From NCBI RefSeq assembly GCF_016765795.1, contig NZ_JAESVP010000004.1, positions 248,001 through 312,000 on the forward strand: a DNA stretch of 64,000 bases. The letters are read 5' to 3'. This DNA comes from Fuscibacter oryzae (lineage in GTDB: Bacteria; Pseudomonadota; Alphaproteobacteria; Rhodobacterales; Rhodobacteraceae). Positions 25,666-36,019 of this stretch are shown here, in pieces. Under the pieces are notes generated by a model. That model was not told the origin of the DNA, made no database searches, and saw only the letters and a program-made list of their open reading frames with translations. A program made the translations under genes and the position numbers. Positions within the stretch are counted from its first letter, which is position 1. Each line of letters begins with the position of its first letter.

Positions 25666-27117
25666 CTACCCCATTCGTGCCCGGCTGACGGCGCTGGCCC
25701 ATTGCTTGCGCCATGTCGCGCGGGCAGCGGGTGCGATTTGTGGCTGGAAGGGCGTTGCTGCATCCGTCATCGGCTCAGTCGCCTCGCCCATAGCGGCCAT
25801 TGCCATCGCCGAAACGCCCAGGGCGCCCACTTCTTCAATATCCGACCGCAGAACCGACTTGCTCAGCAGATCCGCCTGAATCTGCATCAGAAAAGCGTTG
25901 CCCGACGCCCCGCCATCGGCCCGCAAGCCGGACAGGCCATGGCCGATGTCACGCTCCATCGCCTCGAACACATCGGCGATTTGCTGGGCGATTGCTTCCA
26001 GTGTAGCGCGAGCCAGATGGGCGGGGGTGGTGCTGTGAGTCAACCCGGTGATCAGGCCAGTTGCGTGATCATCCCAATGCGGCGCCCCAAGACCGGCCAG
26101 CGCGGGCACAAAGACCACGCCGCCCGCATCCGGCACGGTCTGCGCCAGATCGGACAGGTCAGCCGCGCCATTGCGGCCAAGAAGCCCGGCCATGAAGGCG
26201 GCGGCTTGCGCCGAAACAGTTATGTTGCCCTCAAGCGCATGGCTGGTGCCGTGCTGGTCGGTCCAGGCAATCGTGCCTGAGAGGCCATTGGCAGAGCCGA
26301 CGCGCCCCGGCGTCAGCGTCATCAGCGATGATCCGGTGCCATAGGTCGCCTTGACCGTGCCGGGCGCGCGAACGCCGTGGCCATAAAGTGCTGCATGGCT
26401 GTCGCCCATCATGGCGTGGATCGGAACACCCGCGGGCAGGGCTGTGGCTCCGGTAGCGGTTTCGCCGAACCGGCTGTCTGACGGCAAAGCCTGCGGCAGG
26501 CATGCAGTTGTGGCACCGAACAAGTTGGCCAGGTCGTCGGAAAATTGCAGGCTGCGGGTATCGAACAATTGTGTGCGGCTGGCGTTGGAATGGTCGGTGG
26601 CAAAGACCGCTCCGCCAGTCAGGTTCCACAAAAGCCAGGCATCCACCGTGCCCGCCCGCAAGCGGCCCTGCGCCAGCAGGCCACGGGCCTCTGCCACATT
26701 GTCCAGCACCCAGGCCAGCTTTGATGCCGGGAACAGTGGGTTGATCCCCAGCCCGGTCGCGGCGACAACCTGCGCATCGTGCCCGGCCTCAATCAGCGCG
26801 GCGCAAGCCTCTGCCGTGCGACGACACTGCCAGATTGGCACCGGGCAGATGGGCTGCGATGTGGCGGCATCCCACACCACCAGCGTTTCGCGCTGGTTGG
26901 CGATGGCAATGGCATCGGGTGTGCCATGGTCACGCACAATCGCCGCGATGACGGTCTGGACCGAGGCCCAGATGTCGCTTGCCGATTGTTCGGCCCAACC
27001 CGGATGCGGGTATTGCGTCGTCATCGGGGCCGAGGCGCGGGCAATCACCTGACCCGTGGCATCGACCAGCAGGGCCTTGGTGTTGGTCGTGCCCTGGTCA
27101 ATCGCCAGAACCCGCAT
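25666..27117 (-). CDS. FGGY-family carbohydrate kinase
   Basis: 483 residues with the FGGY layout: an N-terminal phosphate-binding loop (LAIDQGTTNTKALLVD, 4-19), IANQRETLVVWD and PIWQCRRTAEA, a MMGDSHAALYGHG stretch, and the ATP-binding Gly-rich RADGGASGNAFLMQIQADLL near 420. It resembles glycerol kinase in part, but its partners (sugar isomerase, split transketolase) argue for a ketose substrate, as with apulose or pentulose kinases. Transcribed with the transketolase genes; the gap to the next gene is 3 bases. Substrate not determined. Confidence 0.82.
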   Translation of the reverse strand: MRVLAIDQGTTNTKALLVDATGQVIARASAPMTTQYPHPGWAEQSASDIWASVQTVIAAIVRDHGTPDAIAIANQRETLVVWDAATSQPICPVPIWQCRRTAEACAALIEAGHDAQVVAATGLGINPLFPASKLAWVLDNVAEARGLLAQGRLRAGTVDAWLLWNLTGGAVFATDHSNASRTQLFDTRSLQFSDDLANLFGATTACLPQALPSDSRFGETATGATALPAGVPIHAMMGDSHAALYGHGVRAPGTVKATYGTGSSLMTLTPGRVGSANGLSGTIAWTDQHGTSHALEGNITVSAQAAAFMAGLLGRNGAADLSDLAQTVPDAGGVVFVPALAGLGAPHWDDHATGLITGLTHSTTPAHLARATLEAIAQQIADVFEAMERDIGHGLSGLRADGGASGNAFLMQIQADLLSKSVLRSDIEEVGALGVSAMAMAAMGEATEPMTDAATPFQPQIAPAARATWRKQWASAVSRARMG

Positions 27118-27120
27118 GGA

Positions 27121-28080
27121 TCAGCCCTTCTTGCGGGCCAAGGCCCGGCGTGCGGCATCGGCGATGCCTTCGGGCGACAGGCCAAACTCCTTGAACAGCC
27201 ACTCGGTGGAACCTGTGGGCAGGAAGCCCGGAAAACCAACCTTTTCCACCGGAACCGGGGTGTTGGCGGCGGTGAATTCCGAGACAGCGCCACCCAGGCC
27301 ACCGCGAACCCCGGCCTCTTCCACCGTCACGATGGCCCCGGTTGCGGCGGCGGCATGCAGCGCGGCTTCGTCCAGCGGGTTGATGGTGGAGAAATTCAGT
27401 ACCCGCGCAGCGATGCCTTCGGCCTTCAGCGCGTCGGCCGCCTGCACGGCCAGATGCACCGTCGTGCCGCAGGCGATGATGGTCACGTCATCCCCTTGCC
27501 GCACCACCTCGGCCTTGCCGGGCTGGAACTTGCGGTCTGGCACATCAAGATTGGGCACCGGCATCCGCGACAGGCGCAGGTAAACCGGGCCTTCATGCGC
27601 GGCGGCCCATTTCACCGCCTCGGCGGTTTCCCATGGGTCGGCGGGCACGATAGTGGTGATTGTGGTCAGGGGACGCAGCCAGGCGAAATCCTCGATCGAA
27701 TGGTGCGTGGCGCCCAGTTCGCCATAGGCGATGCCCGAGGATTGGCCCACCAGCTTCACGTTGAAATTGGCATAGGCCACATCGGCCTTGACCTGCTCCA
27801 GCGACCGGCTGGTCAGGAAACAGGAGGCTGCCGAAACGAAGGGAACCTTGCCGCCATTGGCAAGGCCAGCCCCGACGCCAACCATCAGTTGCTCGGCAAT
27901 GCCGACGTTGATCAGTCGGTCTGGGAACTGCTTTTGAAACGCGTTCAGCTTGGATGACCCGACCGAGTCGTTCACCACGCAAACCACGCGGGGATCGGCC
28001 TCGGCCACTTCGATCAGGGTTTTCACCCAGGCTTCGCGGCAATCCGCCATGCCGGCGGCAACGGGGGCTGCATGGGCCAT
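27121..28080 (-). CDS. Transketolase, C-terminal subunit
   Basis: 319 residues covering the pyrimidine-binding and C-terminal domains of transketolase. INVGIAEQLMVGVGAGLA (about 57-74) holds the catalytic Glu that activates thiamine diphosphate. The central and C-terminal domains follow (VTVEEAGVRGGLGGAV). It must pair with the N-terminal subunit encoded just upstream; together they equal a normal transketolase of about 600 residues minus linker. The ATG at 28080 overlaps that gene's stop (ATGA), giving equal expression. Split transketolases often serve special sugars rather than the pentose phosphate pathway. Confidence 0.88.
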   Translation of the reverse strand: MAHAAPVAAGMADCREAWVKTLIEVAEADPRVVCVVNDSVGSSKLNAFQKQFPDRLINVGIAEQLMVGVGAGLANGGKVPFVSAASCFLTSRSLEQVKADVAYANFNVKLVGQSSGIAYGELGATHHSIEDFAWLRPLTTITTIVPADPWETAEAVKWAAAHEGPVYLRLSRMPVPNLDVPDRKFQPGKAEVVRQGDDVTIIACGTTVHLAVQAADALKAEGIAARVLNFSTINPLDEAALHAAAATGAIVTVEEAGVRGGLGGAVSEFTAANTPVPVEKVGFPGFLPTGSTEWLFKEFGLSPEGIADAARRALARKKG

Positions 28081-28895
28081 CACACAAGCTCCTTCATCGC
28101 TTGGGCATATTGGTCGTCATTGGGCACGCCATGGTGCCAGCTTGCCACGTTTTCCATGAAGGACACGCCTTTGCCCTTTACGGTATTGGCGATCACACAG
28201 CGCGGTTTGTCACCGGGGGCGGCCCCCAGAACAGCCAGCAGGGCGGCAGGATCATGGCCATCCACTTCCACCACCTCCCAGCCGAAGGCGCGGTATTTTT
28301 CGTCCAATGGGTCCAGCCCGCTGGTCTCTTCTGTGCCCGTGCCCTGTTGCAGGCGGTTGCGGTCGATGATCAGCGTCAGGTTCACCAGCTTCCTGTGCCC
28401 CGACAGCATCGCGGCTTCCCAGTTCGACCCTTCCTGCTGTTCACCGTCGCCGGTCAGAACATAGGTGCGATAGCTGGCGCCCGTCAGTTGCCCGGCAATC
28501 GCAATGCCCACCGCCACGGGGAACCCGTGACCCAAGGGGCCAGTGTTGGTCTCGATCCCCGGCAGATAGTTGCGGTTGGGGTGGCCGTTCAGCAAGGATC
28601 GCGGCTGCATATAGGTGGGCAGCCAATCCTCGGGGAAATAGCCTGCTGCCGCCAGCGCAGAATAAAGCGCCCCGGTGGCATGGCCCTTGGACATGATGAA
28701 CCGATCCCGGTCGGCCCAGTCAGGGCGTTTGGCATCATACTTCATCACGCCGAAATACAGCGTCGCCATGATGTCGGTGGCCGAGAAATCGCCACCGGGG
28801 TGCCCGGCGCGGGCGCGGTGAACCATGGTGAACGCGGTGCGGCGCATCCACAGCGCCTTTTCGCGGATCAGGGCAACGGGATCGTTCTTCAACAT
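28080..28895 (-). CDS. Transketolase, N-terminal subunit (thiamine-diphosphate binding)
   Basis: 271 residues, starting at an ATG at 28895 that lies one base after the isomerase stop. It holds HPGGDFSATD (32-41), KGHATGALY (70-78), NTGPLGHGFPVAVG (117-130) and the ThDP/metal motif GDGEQQEGSNWEA (149-161). It supplies the pyrophosphate-binding domain of a two-subunit transketolase. The enzyme moves a two-carbon unit between sugar phosphates. The longer open frame at the 5' end overlaps the isomerase gene and was rejected. Confidence 0.9.
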   Translation of the reverse strand: MLKNDPVALIREKALWMRRTAFTMVHRARAGHPGGDFSATDIMATLYFGVMKYDAKRPDWADRDRFIMSKGHATGALYSALAAAGYFPEDWLPTYMQPRSLLNGHPNRNYLPGIETNTGPLGHGFPVAVGIAIAGQLTGASYRTYVLTGDGEQQEGSNWEAAMLSGHRKLVNLTLIIDRNRLQQGTGTEETSGLDPLDEKYRAFGWEVVEVDGHDPAALLAVLGAAPGDKPRCVIANTVKGKGVSFMENVASWHHGVPNDDQYAQAMKELV

Positions 28896-28896
28896 T

Positions 28897-30363
28897 TCAG
28901 AACCTGTTCGGATGGAAAAGTTGCGGCTCGACCTCACCACCGTGGTGGTAAATTGGCCAGCCGAGGTAGCGGGTGACGGCCTCTTTCACCACATCGGCAT
29001 GATTGCCGCGCACCATGGCAACGTGGTGTTCAAAGCCGTTCTGGGTGACAAAGCGCATCAGTTTGCGCAGGTCTGGCACGCGGGTGACCGCAATGCCGCC
29101 ATCCATGGGGAAGGGGTGGTCGGTAAACTCGCCCTCGCCCAGATAGCATTTCACGGTGCCGGCGCGGTCATCGGTGGACAGGCGGAAATAGGTCAGGGGC
29201 CCTGGTTTCACCTTGCCCTTGACCGCGCCAAAGCATTTCGACTTGCCGATGGTTTCGCCCAGCACATCCAGCTCGCCAATCTCTGGCGTGTCGCCGATGA
29301 AGCTCTTGGGGTAATTGCCACAATGTGTGCAGACGCAAAGGTCTTTTTCATAGGCGTAGTTGTTGTTCCAGTCGAGCAACGCCGGTGGCGCGCCAGAGGC
29401 CAGCGCCAGCGCATACATCGACACCGCGCCGATCACATCAACCTCACAGGCCGAAGGCATCAGCTCTTCGCCCATCATCGACATGGTGACGCAGGTGGCG
29501 CAGCCGAAATTGTCCTGCAAGGACCGCCAGCACTGAATTGCCGAGGCGTCGCAGCCGTTCTCCTCGATCCAGCGGTTGACGGCCAGTGTCCATTTCGCCT
29601 GTTTCACGATCTGTGCGGGCTGGATATGCGCCGGAATCGTGCCGTAAGCCTTGATCTTGTTCATCTTTTCGATCAGCGCCGGATCGCTGTCGGAAATCGC
29701 CCCCGCTGCACCCATCATCTCTGACAGGTCCACCGTGACCACTGTCATGCCTGCCGCCTGCAACAGCTTTTCCGAATATCGCATGGTCTGGAAAGCACCC
29801 GTCCGCGCCCCGATCGACCCGATCCGCGCGCCGCGCAGGCCGCGCACAGTGCGGCAGGTGCGGGCGAACCGTTCCAGATCGGCGCCGAATTCCTCGCCCC
29901 AGACATCGCTGGTGTGGTTGGTGGTTTCGGTGAACGGCACGCCGTATTGCCAGAAGTTGTTGGTGACCGAGATTTTGCCGCAGAACGCATCGCGCCGGGC
30001 ATGAACAGAAACCTTGTCCACCTCATCATTGCTGGCCTGCAGCAGAATCGGCACATTCAGCTTGGCGCGGTTCACCAGTTCGATGATCGCAATCTCATCG
30101 CCAAAGTTGGGCAGGCAGATTACCAGACCGTCAATCTCATCGCGGTGCTGCTTGAAGTGATCTGCATATAACTGGGCATCGGCGATCGACTGCACTGCAC
30201 CGTTCGCCGTAGCCTCGAACGGCAGGGTGATGGCGCGGACGCCCAGTTTTTCCAGCTGCGCCAGCACCTGTTCGCGCGCATCCTTGCAGGGTGCGGGGCT
30301 GAAAAAGGCGCGGCTGCCGATGACCACGCCAAGGGTGATCTTGCGACGAATGGTAAGCGTCAT
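28897..30363 (-). CDS. L-fucose/L-arabinose isomerase-like sugar isomerase
   Basis: 488 residues, with a CGGAGG ribosome site before the ATG at 30363. The N-terminal Rossmann-like domain (KITLGVVIGSRAFFSP, CLPNFGDEIAIIELVNRAKL) and the central part (IQCWRSLQDNFGCATCVTMS, MPSACEVDVIGAVSMYAL) match the L-fucose isomerase superfamily, which converts aldoses to ketoses with a divalent metal. A Cys-rich CVCTHCGNYP stretch follows near 345. It should make the ketose that the FGGY kinase phosphorylates before transketolase cleavage. L-fucose isomerases can also act on D-arabinose. First gene of the reverse arm of the locus. Confidence 0.78.
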   Translation of the reverse strand: MTLTIRRKITLGVVIGSRAFFSPAPCKDAREQVLAQLEKLGVRAITLPFEATANGAVQSIADAQLYADHFKQHRDEIDGLVICLPNFGDEIAIIELVNRAKLNVPILLQASNDEVDKVSVHARRDAFCGKISVTNNFWQYGVPFTETTNHTSDVWGEEFGADLERFARTCRTVRGLRGARIGSIGARTGAFQTMRYSEKLLQAAGMTVVTVDLSEMMGAAGAISDSDPALIEKMNKIKAYGTIPAHIQPAQIVKQAKWTLAVNRWIEENGCDASAIQCWRSLQDNFGCATCVTMSMMGEELMPSACEVDVIGAVSMYALALASGAPPALLDWNNNYAYEKDLCVCTHCGNYPKSFIGDTPEIGELDVLGETIGKSKCFGAVKGKVKPGPLTYFRLSTDDRAGTVKCYLGEGEFTDHPFPMDGGIAVTRVPDLRKLMRFVTQNGFEHHVAMVRGNHADVVKEAVTRYLGWPIYHHGGEVEPQLFHPNRF

Positions 30364-31604
<1,241 letters not shown>

Positions 31605-31612
31605 TGGTTGCT

Positions 31613-31636
31613 GCCCGGCGCGCATCTGCGCCGGGC
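31613..31636 (+). terminator. Perfect hairpin after the binding-protein gene
   Basis: A 9-bp stem GCCCGGCGC / GCGCCGGGC with a six-base loop, starting nine bases after the stop. No T-run follows. Such structures in ABC operons often stabilise the upstream message or partly terminate it, so that the binding protein is made in excess over the ATPase and permease. Confidence 0.65.
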
Positions 31637-31656
31637 ACCCTTTCCGTGAGAAGACA

Positions 31657-32295
31657 ATGAAACGCATGACTCTGACGGCGGCCTGTCTGGCTGCGGCTTT
31701 CGGCATTGCCGGGTGCAAGATCGTCAAGACCGCGCCCGCCGATGACAAATCTCCCTCGGCAGATGCCAGCGGTGACGATGCCCGGATCGCCACGATCCTG
31801 TCCGACACCTATGACGCGAAACTGCTGCCAGAGATTGCGGCCAAGGCCCTGCCGCCCATCGATCTTAAGGCCAAGCTGGCAGCCGGACTTGACACCGCAG
31901 GCGGTCAGCGCGGCGCGGGTGACGGGGCGGCATGGAACTTTGCCGTGGCAGGGCAGGGCAAGGTGGTTGCGGCCAACCTGACCTCGCGCGCCCGCACGCT
32001 GGATGTGGATGTGGACGGGGATGCTAAATCCGACCTGACCGTGCAGCTTGGCCCTGTGGTCAAAGGCAGTGCCCTGCGCGATTTTGCGCCCGCGCTTTAT
32101 GATTTCACCAGCTTCCGCGACCAGATCGAATTTGCCAAGCTGGGCCGCGCGCTGAACGACCGCGCTGCTGGGGCAATCAAACTTGCCGAGGGCGACCCTA
32201 CCGGAAAAATGGTGACATTCATGGGCGTCATCGCGTTGCGCAAGGCAACAGACGCCTGGTTGCTGACACCCACAGTGGTTGAGGTTGCGCCATGA
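31657..32295 (+). CDS. DUF2291 lipoprotein of the sugar transporter operon
   Basis: 212 residues. The signal ends in a lipobox (GIAGC, lipidated Cys near residue 20), so it is a membrane-anchored periplasmic lipoprotein. The body has the DUF2291 pattern (KIVKTAPADD, FTSFRDQIEFAKLGRALNDR). DUF2291 proteins are encoded next to ribose-type ABC transporters in proteobacteria, but their biochemical role is not established. Here it sits between the binding protein and the ATPase; its stop overlaps the ATPase start. Confidence 0.75.
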   Translation: MKRMTLTAACLAAAFGIAGCKIVKTAPADDKSPSADASGDDARIATILSDTYDAKLLPEIAAKALPPIDLKAKLAAGLDTAGGQRGAGDGAAWNFAVAGQGKVVAANLTSRARTLDVDVDGDAKSDLTVQLGPVVKGSALRDFAPALYDFTSFRDQIEFAKLGRALNDRAAGAIKLAEGDPTGKMVTFMGVIALRKATDAWLLTPTVVEVAP

Positions 32296-33830
32296 GCGCC
32301 GATCACCCTATCGGCCTGTCGATCCGCGATGGCGTCAAGGTTTACCCCGGCACCCGCGCCCTGAAAGGCGTGGATTTCGATCTGCGCATGGGTGCCGTCA
32401 ACGTGCTGGTCGGGGAAAACGGCGCCGGAAAATCCACGCTGATGAAGGTGATTGCGGGGGTTGAGGAGCTGACCGAGGGCCGCGTGGAAATGGCGGGCAA
32501 GGTGGTGCATTTCCGGTCGAAATCCGAAGCGGTGGCCCATGGCATCGGCATCGTGTTTCAGGAACTGAACCTGTTTCCCAACATGACCGTGGCCGAGAAC
32601 ATCTTTATCGCCCGCGAACCCACCCGCGCAGGCATGGACATTGACGCCGCAAAACAGCGCGAGGCGACCCGCGCCCTGATGGCCCGGCTGGAACAGCCGA
32701 TTGACCCTGATACCCCCCTTGGAACCCTGCGAATCGGCCAGCAGCAGATCGTAGAAATTGCCAAGGCGCTGGCGCAGGACGCCCGCATCCTCATTCTGGA
32801 CGAACCCACCAGCGCCCTTTCGGCAGCCGAGGTCGAGGTTCTGTTCCGCGTCATTGCTGACCTGAAGCGGCAGGGCGTGGGTATCGTCTATATCAGCCAC
32901 CGGCTGGAGGAACTGATCCGTGTCGGCGACTACATCACCGTTCTGCGCGATGGCGCGATCACCGGTGCGCGGTCGATGGCGGGGGTGGATATCCCCTGGA
33001 TCGTGCGCGCCATGATCGGTGACAGCAGCAAGGAATTCGGCCGGACCGAACCTGCGAACTTCGGGGCAGAGGTGTTCCGTGCCGATAATATCTGCCTGCC
33101 CCGCCTTGGGGGCGGATATACGGTTGATCATGTCAGCCTGTCGGTGCATGCGGGTGAGATTGTGGGCCTTTATGGCCTGATGGGCGCTGGCCGGACCGAA
33201 TTTCTGGAATGCGTCATGGCCCAGCATCCGCATTCTACCGGGGCTTTTCATGTTGCGGGCAAGCCGCTGACCGAGCGTGATGTACCGGGTCGCATTGCCC
33301 GTGGCATCGCGCTGATTCCCGAAGATCGCAAGCGCGACGGTCTGGTGCAGATCATGTCGATCCGCGAAAATCTGACGCTTTCGGCGCTGAAATCCTATGC
33401 CACAGGCTTCCACCTGAACCTGAAGGCCGAGATGAAGGGAGCCATGGAATTCGTCAAACGCATGACGATCAAGGTGGCGCGAGTGGAAAACCCGGTTTCC
33501 AGCCTGTCGGGGGGGAACCAGCAAAAGGTGGTCATTGGCAAGGCGCTGATGACCAACCCCAAGATCCTGCTGATGGATGAACCCAGCCGCGGCATCGACA
33601 TTGGCGCCAAGGCCGAGGTGTTCCGCACCATGCGCCGTCTGGCCGCAGATGGTCTGGGCATCCTCTTCGTCACCTCTGATCTGGACGAGGTTCTTGCCCT
33701 CTCCGACCGTATCATCGTCATGGCCAACGGGCGCATCACTGGTGAGTTTCCTGCCGGAACCGATGCCGCTGCGGTGATTTCCGCCACTGCTCCCAATGCC
33801 ACCAAAGCCGTCAAGGAACTTGCCGCATGA
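32292..33830 (+). CDS. Sugar ABC transporter ATP-binding protein (two ABC domains)
   Basis: 512 residues with two ABC modules in one chain, as in RbsA/XylG. The first has Walker A GENGAGKST (41-49) and Walker B ILILDEPTSAL. The second keeps signature LSGGNQQKVV and Walker B ILLMDEPSRGID, but its Walker A is the degenerate YGLMGAGRTE usual for the family. It powers sugar import with the permease downstream. The ATG overlaps the DUF2291 stop, and its own stop overlaps the permease start (ATGA). Confidence 0.93.
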   Translation: MSADHPIGLSIRDGVKVYPGTRALKGVDFDLRMGAVNVLVGENGAGKSTLMKVIAGVEELTEGRVEMAGKVVHFRSKSEAVAHGIGIVFQELNLFPNMTVAENIFIAREPTRAGMDIDAAKQREATRALMARLEQPIDPDTPLGTLRIGQQQIVEIAKALAQDARILILDEPTSALSAAEVEVLFRVIADLKRQGVGIVYISHRLEELIRVGDYITVLRDGAITGARSMAGVDIPWIVRAMIGDSSKEFGRTEPANFGAEVFRADNICLPRLGGGYTVDHVSLSVHAGEIVGLYGLMGAGRTEFLECVMAQHPHSTGAFHVAGKPLTERDVPGRIARGIALIPEDRKRDGLVQIMSIRENLTLSALKSYATGFHLNLKAEMKGAMEFVKRMTIKVARVENPVSSLSGGNQQKVVIGKALMTNPKILLMDEPSRGIDIGAKAEVFRTMRRLAADGLGILFVTSDLDEVLALSDRIIVMANGRITGEFPAGTDAAAVISATAPNATKAVKELAA

Positions 33831-34885
33831 CCGCCATTCCCGCCCCCGCCACACCGGGTAGCACTGCGCTGCTGCTGCTTTTGCTGCGTGCCCGCACCTT
33901 TGTGGCGCTGATCCTTGTGCTGGCCTTCTTTGCCTTCGCCGCCCCCAACTTCCTGTCGGCGGCCAATGCGGTGATCGTGTCGAAACACGTTGCGCTGAAT
34001 GCGTTTCTGGCTATCGGGATGACCTTTGTCATCATCACCGGCGGGATCGACCTGTCGGTTGGCTCTATCGTTGGCCTTTGCGCCATGGTGGCGGGCTGGC
34101 TGGTGCTGAACGGTATCGATCTGGGGCTTGGCTGGTCGATCCAGTTCAACACACTGGAAATTGCGCTTTTGGTTATGTTGGTCGGCGTCGGGGTCGGGCT
34201 GATCAACGGGCTTTTGATCACCTGGCTGAACGTGGCACCCTTCATCGCCACGCTGGGCACCCTTTATGTCGCGCGGGGGGCTGCGCTCTTGTCATCAGAC
34301 GGGCGCACCTTCCCGAACCTTGGCGGCAATGCCGAATACGGCTCGGCCAGCTTTCCATGGATCGGCAGCGGCACCATTCTGGGGTTGCCGGTGATGATCT
34401 GGATGCTGGTGCTGGTGGGGTTGCTGGCTTCCTATATTTCCCGCCGCACGCCATTGGGCCGCTATATCTATGCCGTGGGAGGCAATGAACGCGGGGCGGC
34501 GCTGTCGGGCGTCAAGGTCACGCGCGTGAAGATGTTCGTCTATATGTTCTCGGGGCTTTGTGCGGCACTGGTCGGGCTGATCATCGCCAGCCAGTTGCAG
34601 GCCAGTCACCCGGCGACGGGCGAGACGTTTGAGTTGAACGCCATTGCGGCGGCGGTTCTGGGTGGCACCTCGATGTCGGGCGGGCGCGGGCGGATTGGCG
34701 GCACCATCGTGGGGGCCTTTGTCATCGGCATCCTGTCTGACGGGCTGATCATGATGGGTGTCAGTTCGTTCTGGCAAACCGTTATCAAAGGGCTGGTCAT
34801 CATCGCCGCCGTGGTAATTGATCAGGCGCAAAGCAAGTTGCAGGCGCGTGTGGCCCTGCAACAAGAGGCGGCGGCAGGCCGGTAA
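33827..34885 (+). CDS. Sugar ABC transporter permease (RbsC type)
   Basis: 352 residues with about nine to ten membrane segments and the hallmark TGGIDLSVGSIVGL (about 70-83), as well as RRTPLGRYIYAVGGNERGAALSGV in the cytoplasmic loop that contacts the ATPase and AVLGGTSMSGGRGRIGGT near 280. It forms the inner-membrane channel, probably as a homodimer. Third structural gene of the transporter, coupled to the ATPase gene. Confidence 0.93.
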   Translation: MTAIPAPATPGSTALLLLLLRARTFVALILVLAFFAFAAPNFLSAANAVIVSKHVALNAFLAIGMTFVIITGGIDLSVGSIVGLCAMVAGWLVLNGIDLGLGWSIQFNTLEIALLVMLVGVGVGLINGLLITWLNVAPFIATLGTLYVARGAALLSSDGRTFPNLGGNAEYGSASFPWIGSGTILGLPVMIWMLVLVGLLASYISRRTPLGRYIYAVGGNERGAALSGVKVTRVKMFVYMFSGLCAALVGLIIASQLQASHPATGETFELNAIAAAVLGGTSMSGGRGRIGGTIVGAFVIGILSDGLIMMGVSSFWQTVIKGLVIIAAVVIDQAQSKLQARVALQQEAAAGR

Positions 34886-34987
34886 CGGCCCGCTTTGCAG
34901 CCGGGCGGGAATGGCCTAGAAACGGGTTATCTTCGGCAGAAAGGCAGTCCCTTGCAGCACCGGCCCAGCATCGCACGAGATGAGACC

Positions 34988-35761
34988 ATGGCGGGCCTTC
35001 TGTCCGAACCCCGCCGCCGCCGGATTCTGGAGTGGATTCAGGAAGAGGGGGCCGCCCGTGTCCGCGAACTGGCCGCCGTGTTTCAGGTATCCGAAGCGAC
35101 GATCCGCCAGGATCTGGAGCGGTTGGAGGGCGACGGTTTCATCACCCGCGAACATGGGGGTGCCTTCCTGAACCAGATGCCCGCGCAGGCCCAAAGCCTG
35201 ACGCTGCATCATCAGGACAACATGGACAAAAAGCGCAAGATCGGCGCGCTGGCGGCCAGTCTGGTCAAGGATGGCGAAACGCTGATCCTTGATGCGGGCA
35301 CCACCACGACCGAGGTCGCGACGCGTCTTGTGCAAAGGAAGAACCTGACCGTCATTACCAATGCGCTGAATATCGCGATCCTGCTGGGTGCTATTCCCGG
35401 CTTTGCCGTGCATATGCCGGGCGGGCAATTCAAGGCGCCCACGCTGTCGCTGTCAGGCGACAAATCGGTTGAGTATTTCCGCAATATCTTTGCCGGAAAG
35501 CTGTTTCTGGCCACGGCGGGTGTGGCGGTGGATGCGGGGCTGACCTATCCCAGCTTTGCCGACCTGCAACTGAAAGAGGCGATGATCCGCGCGGCATCCC
35601 GCGTGTATCTTGTTGCCGACAGCACCAAGATCAACAAAAGCAGCTTTACCCGGCTGGGGTCGCTGGAGGTGATCCATTCCTTCATCACCGATGATGGAAT
35701 ATCGGATGCCGATGCGAAAGAGTTCGAGGCGCGGGGAATTGAGCTGCTGATCGCACACTGA
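34988..35761 (+). CDS. DeoR-family regulator of the sugar locus
   Basis: 257 residues. The N-terminal DeoR helix-turn-helix (RRILEWIQEEGAARVRELAA, then VSEATIRQDLERLEGDGFITREHGGA) is followed by the sugar-phosphate sensing domain (LILDAGTTTTEVATRL, FLATAGVAVDAGLTYP, KINKSSFTRLG). DeoR repressors are released by phosphorylated sugars, so the product of the FGGY kinase is the likely inducer. The ATG at 34988 is preferred; the upstream extension to 34895 is not family-like. Last gene of the forward operon. Confidence 0.9.
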   Translation: MAGLLSEPRRRRILEWIQEEGAARVRELAAVFQVSEATIRQDLERLEGDGFITREHGGAFLNQMPAQAQSLTLHHQDNMDKKRKIGALAASLVKDGETLILDAGTTTTEVATRLVQRKNLTVITNALNIAILLGAIPGFAVHMPGGQFKAPTLSLSGDKSVEYFRNIFAGKLFLATAGVAVDAGLTYPSFADLQLKEAMIRAASRVYLVADSTKINKSSFTRLGSLEVIHSFITDDGISDADAKEFEARGIELLIAH

Positions 35762-35806
35762 CCGCGACGGGGGGCCGCGGCGGGGGATCGGGTCAAAAAG
35801 CGAAAT

Positions 35807-35830
35807 GGGCCGAAGCATAAGCTCCGGCCC
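35807..35830. terminator. Hairpin downstream of the DeoR gene
   Basis: GGGCCGAAGC and GCTCCGGCCC pair over 10 positions with one mismatch and an ATAA loop, 45 bases after the regulator stop. No T-run follows on the forward strand. It may end the transporter operon. The rest of the 258-base region to 36019 shows nothing else recognisable. Confidence 0.4.
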
Positions 35831-36019
35831 GCCACTCGCTAAACTCACAAAAATACTCGCACCCCGAACCCTACAGGTCCGTCACGAGGCCGTCACCAAT
35901 CGCCCTTGACGACATGGGAAAAACCTTGCCCCTGCCGTGCCTTTGCGGACAATTGGAATGCCCTGCTCCACTCACACATCAAGTTAGTCGCGCGAGAGCG
36001 GCGGATGGTTCAAAGAAAA

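Noticed and set aside
25666-27117. Glycerol kinase
   Set aside because: Some motifs are similar, but there is no glycerol facilitator or glycerol-3-phosphate dehydrogenase nearby, and isomerase and transketolase genes are adjacent.
27121-28895. Split transketolase of a sulfoquinovose pathway
   Set aside because: No sulfolactaldehyde enzyme, sulfoquinovosidase or sulfonate exporter is nearby, while an FGGY kinase is, which fits an ordinary ketose route better.
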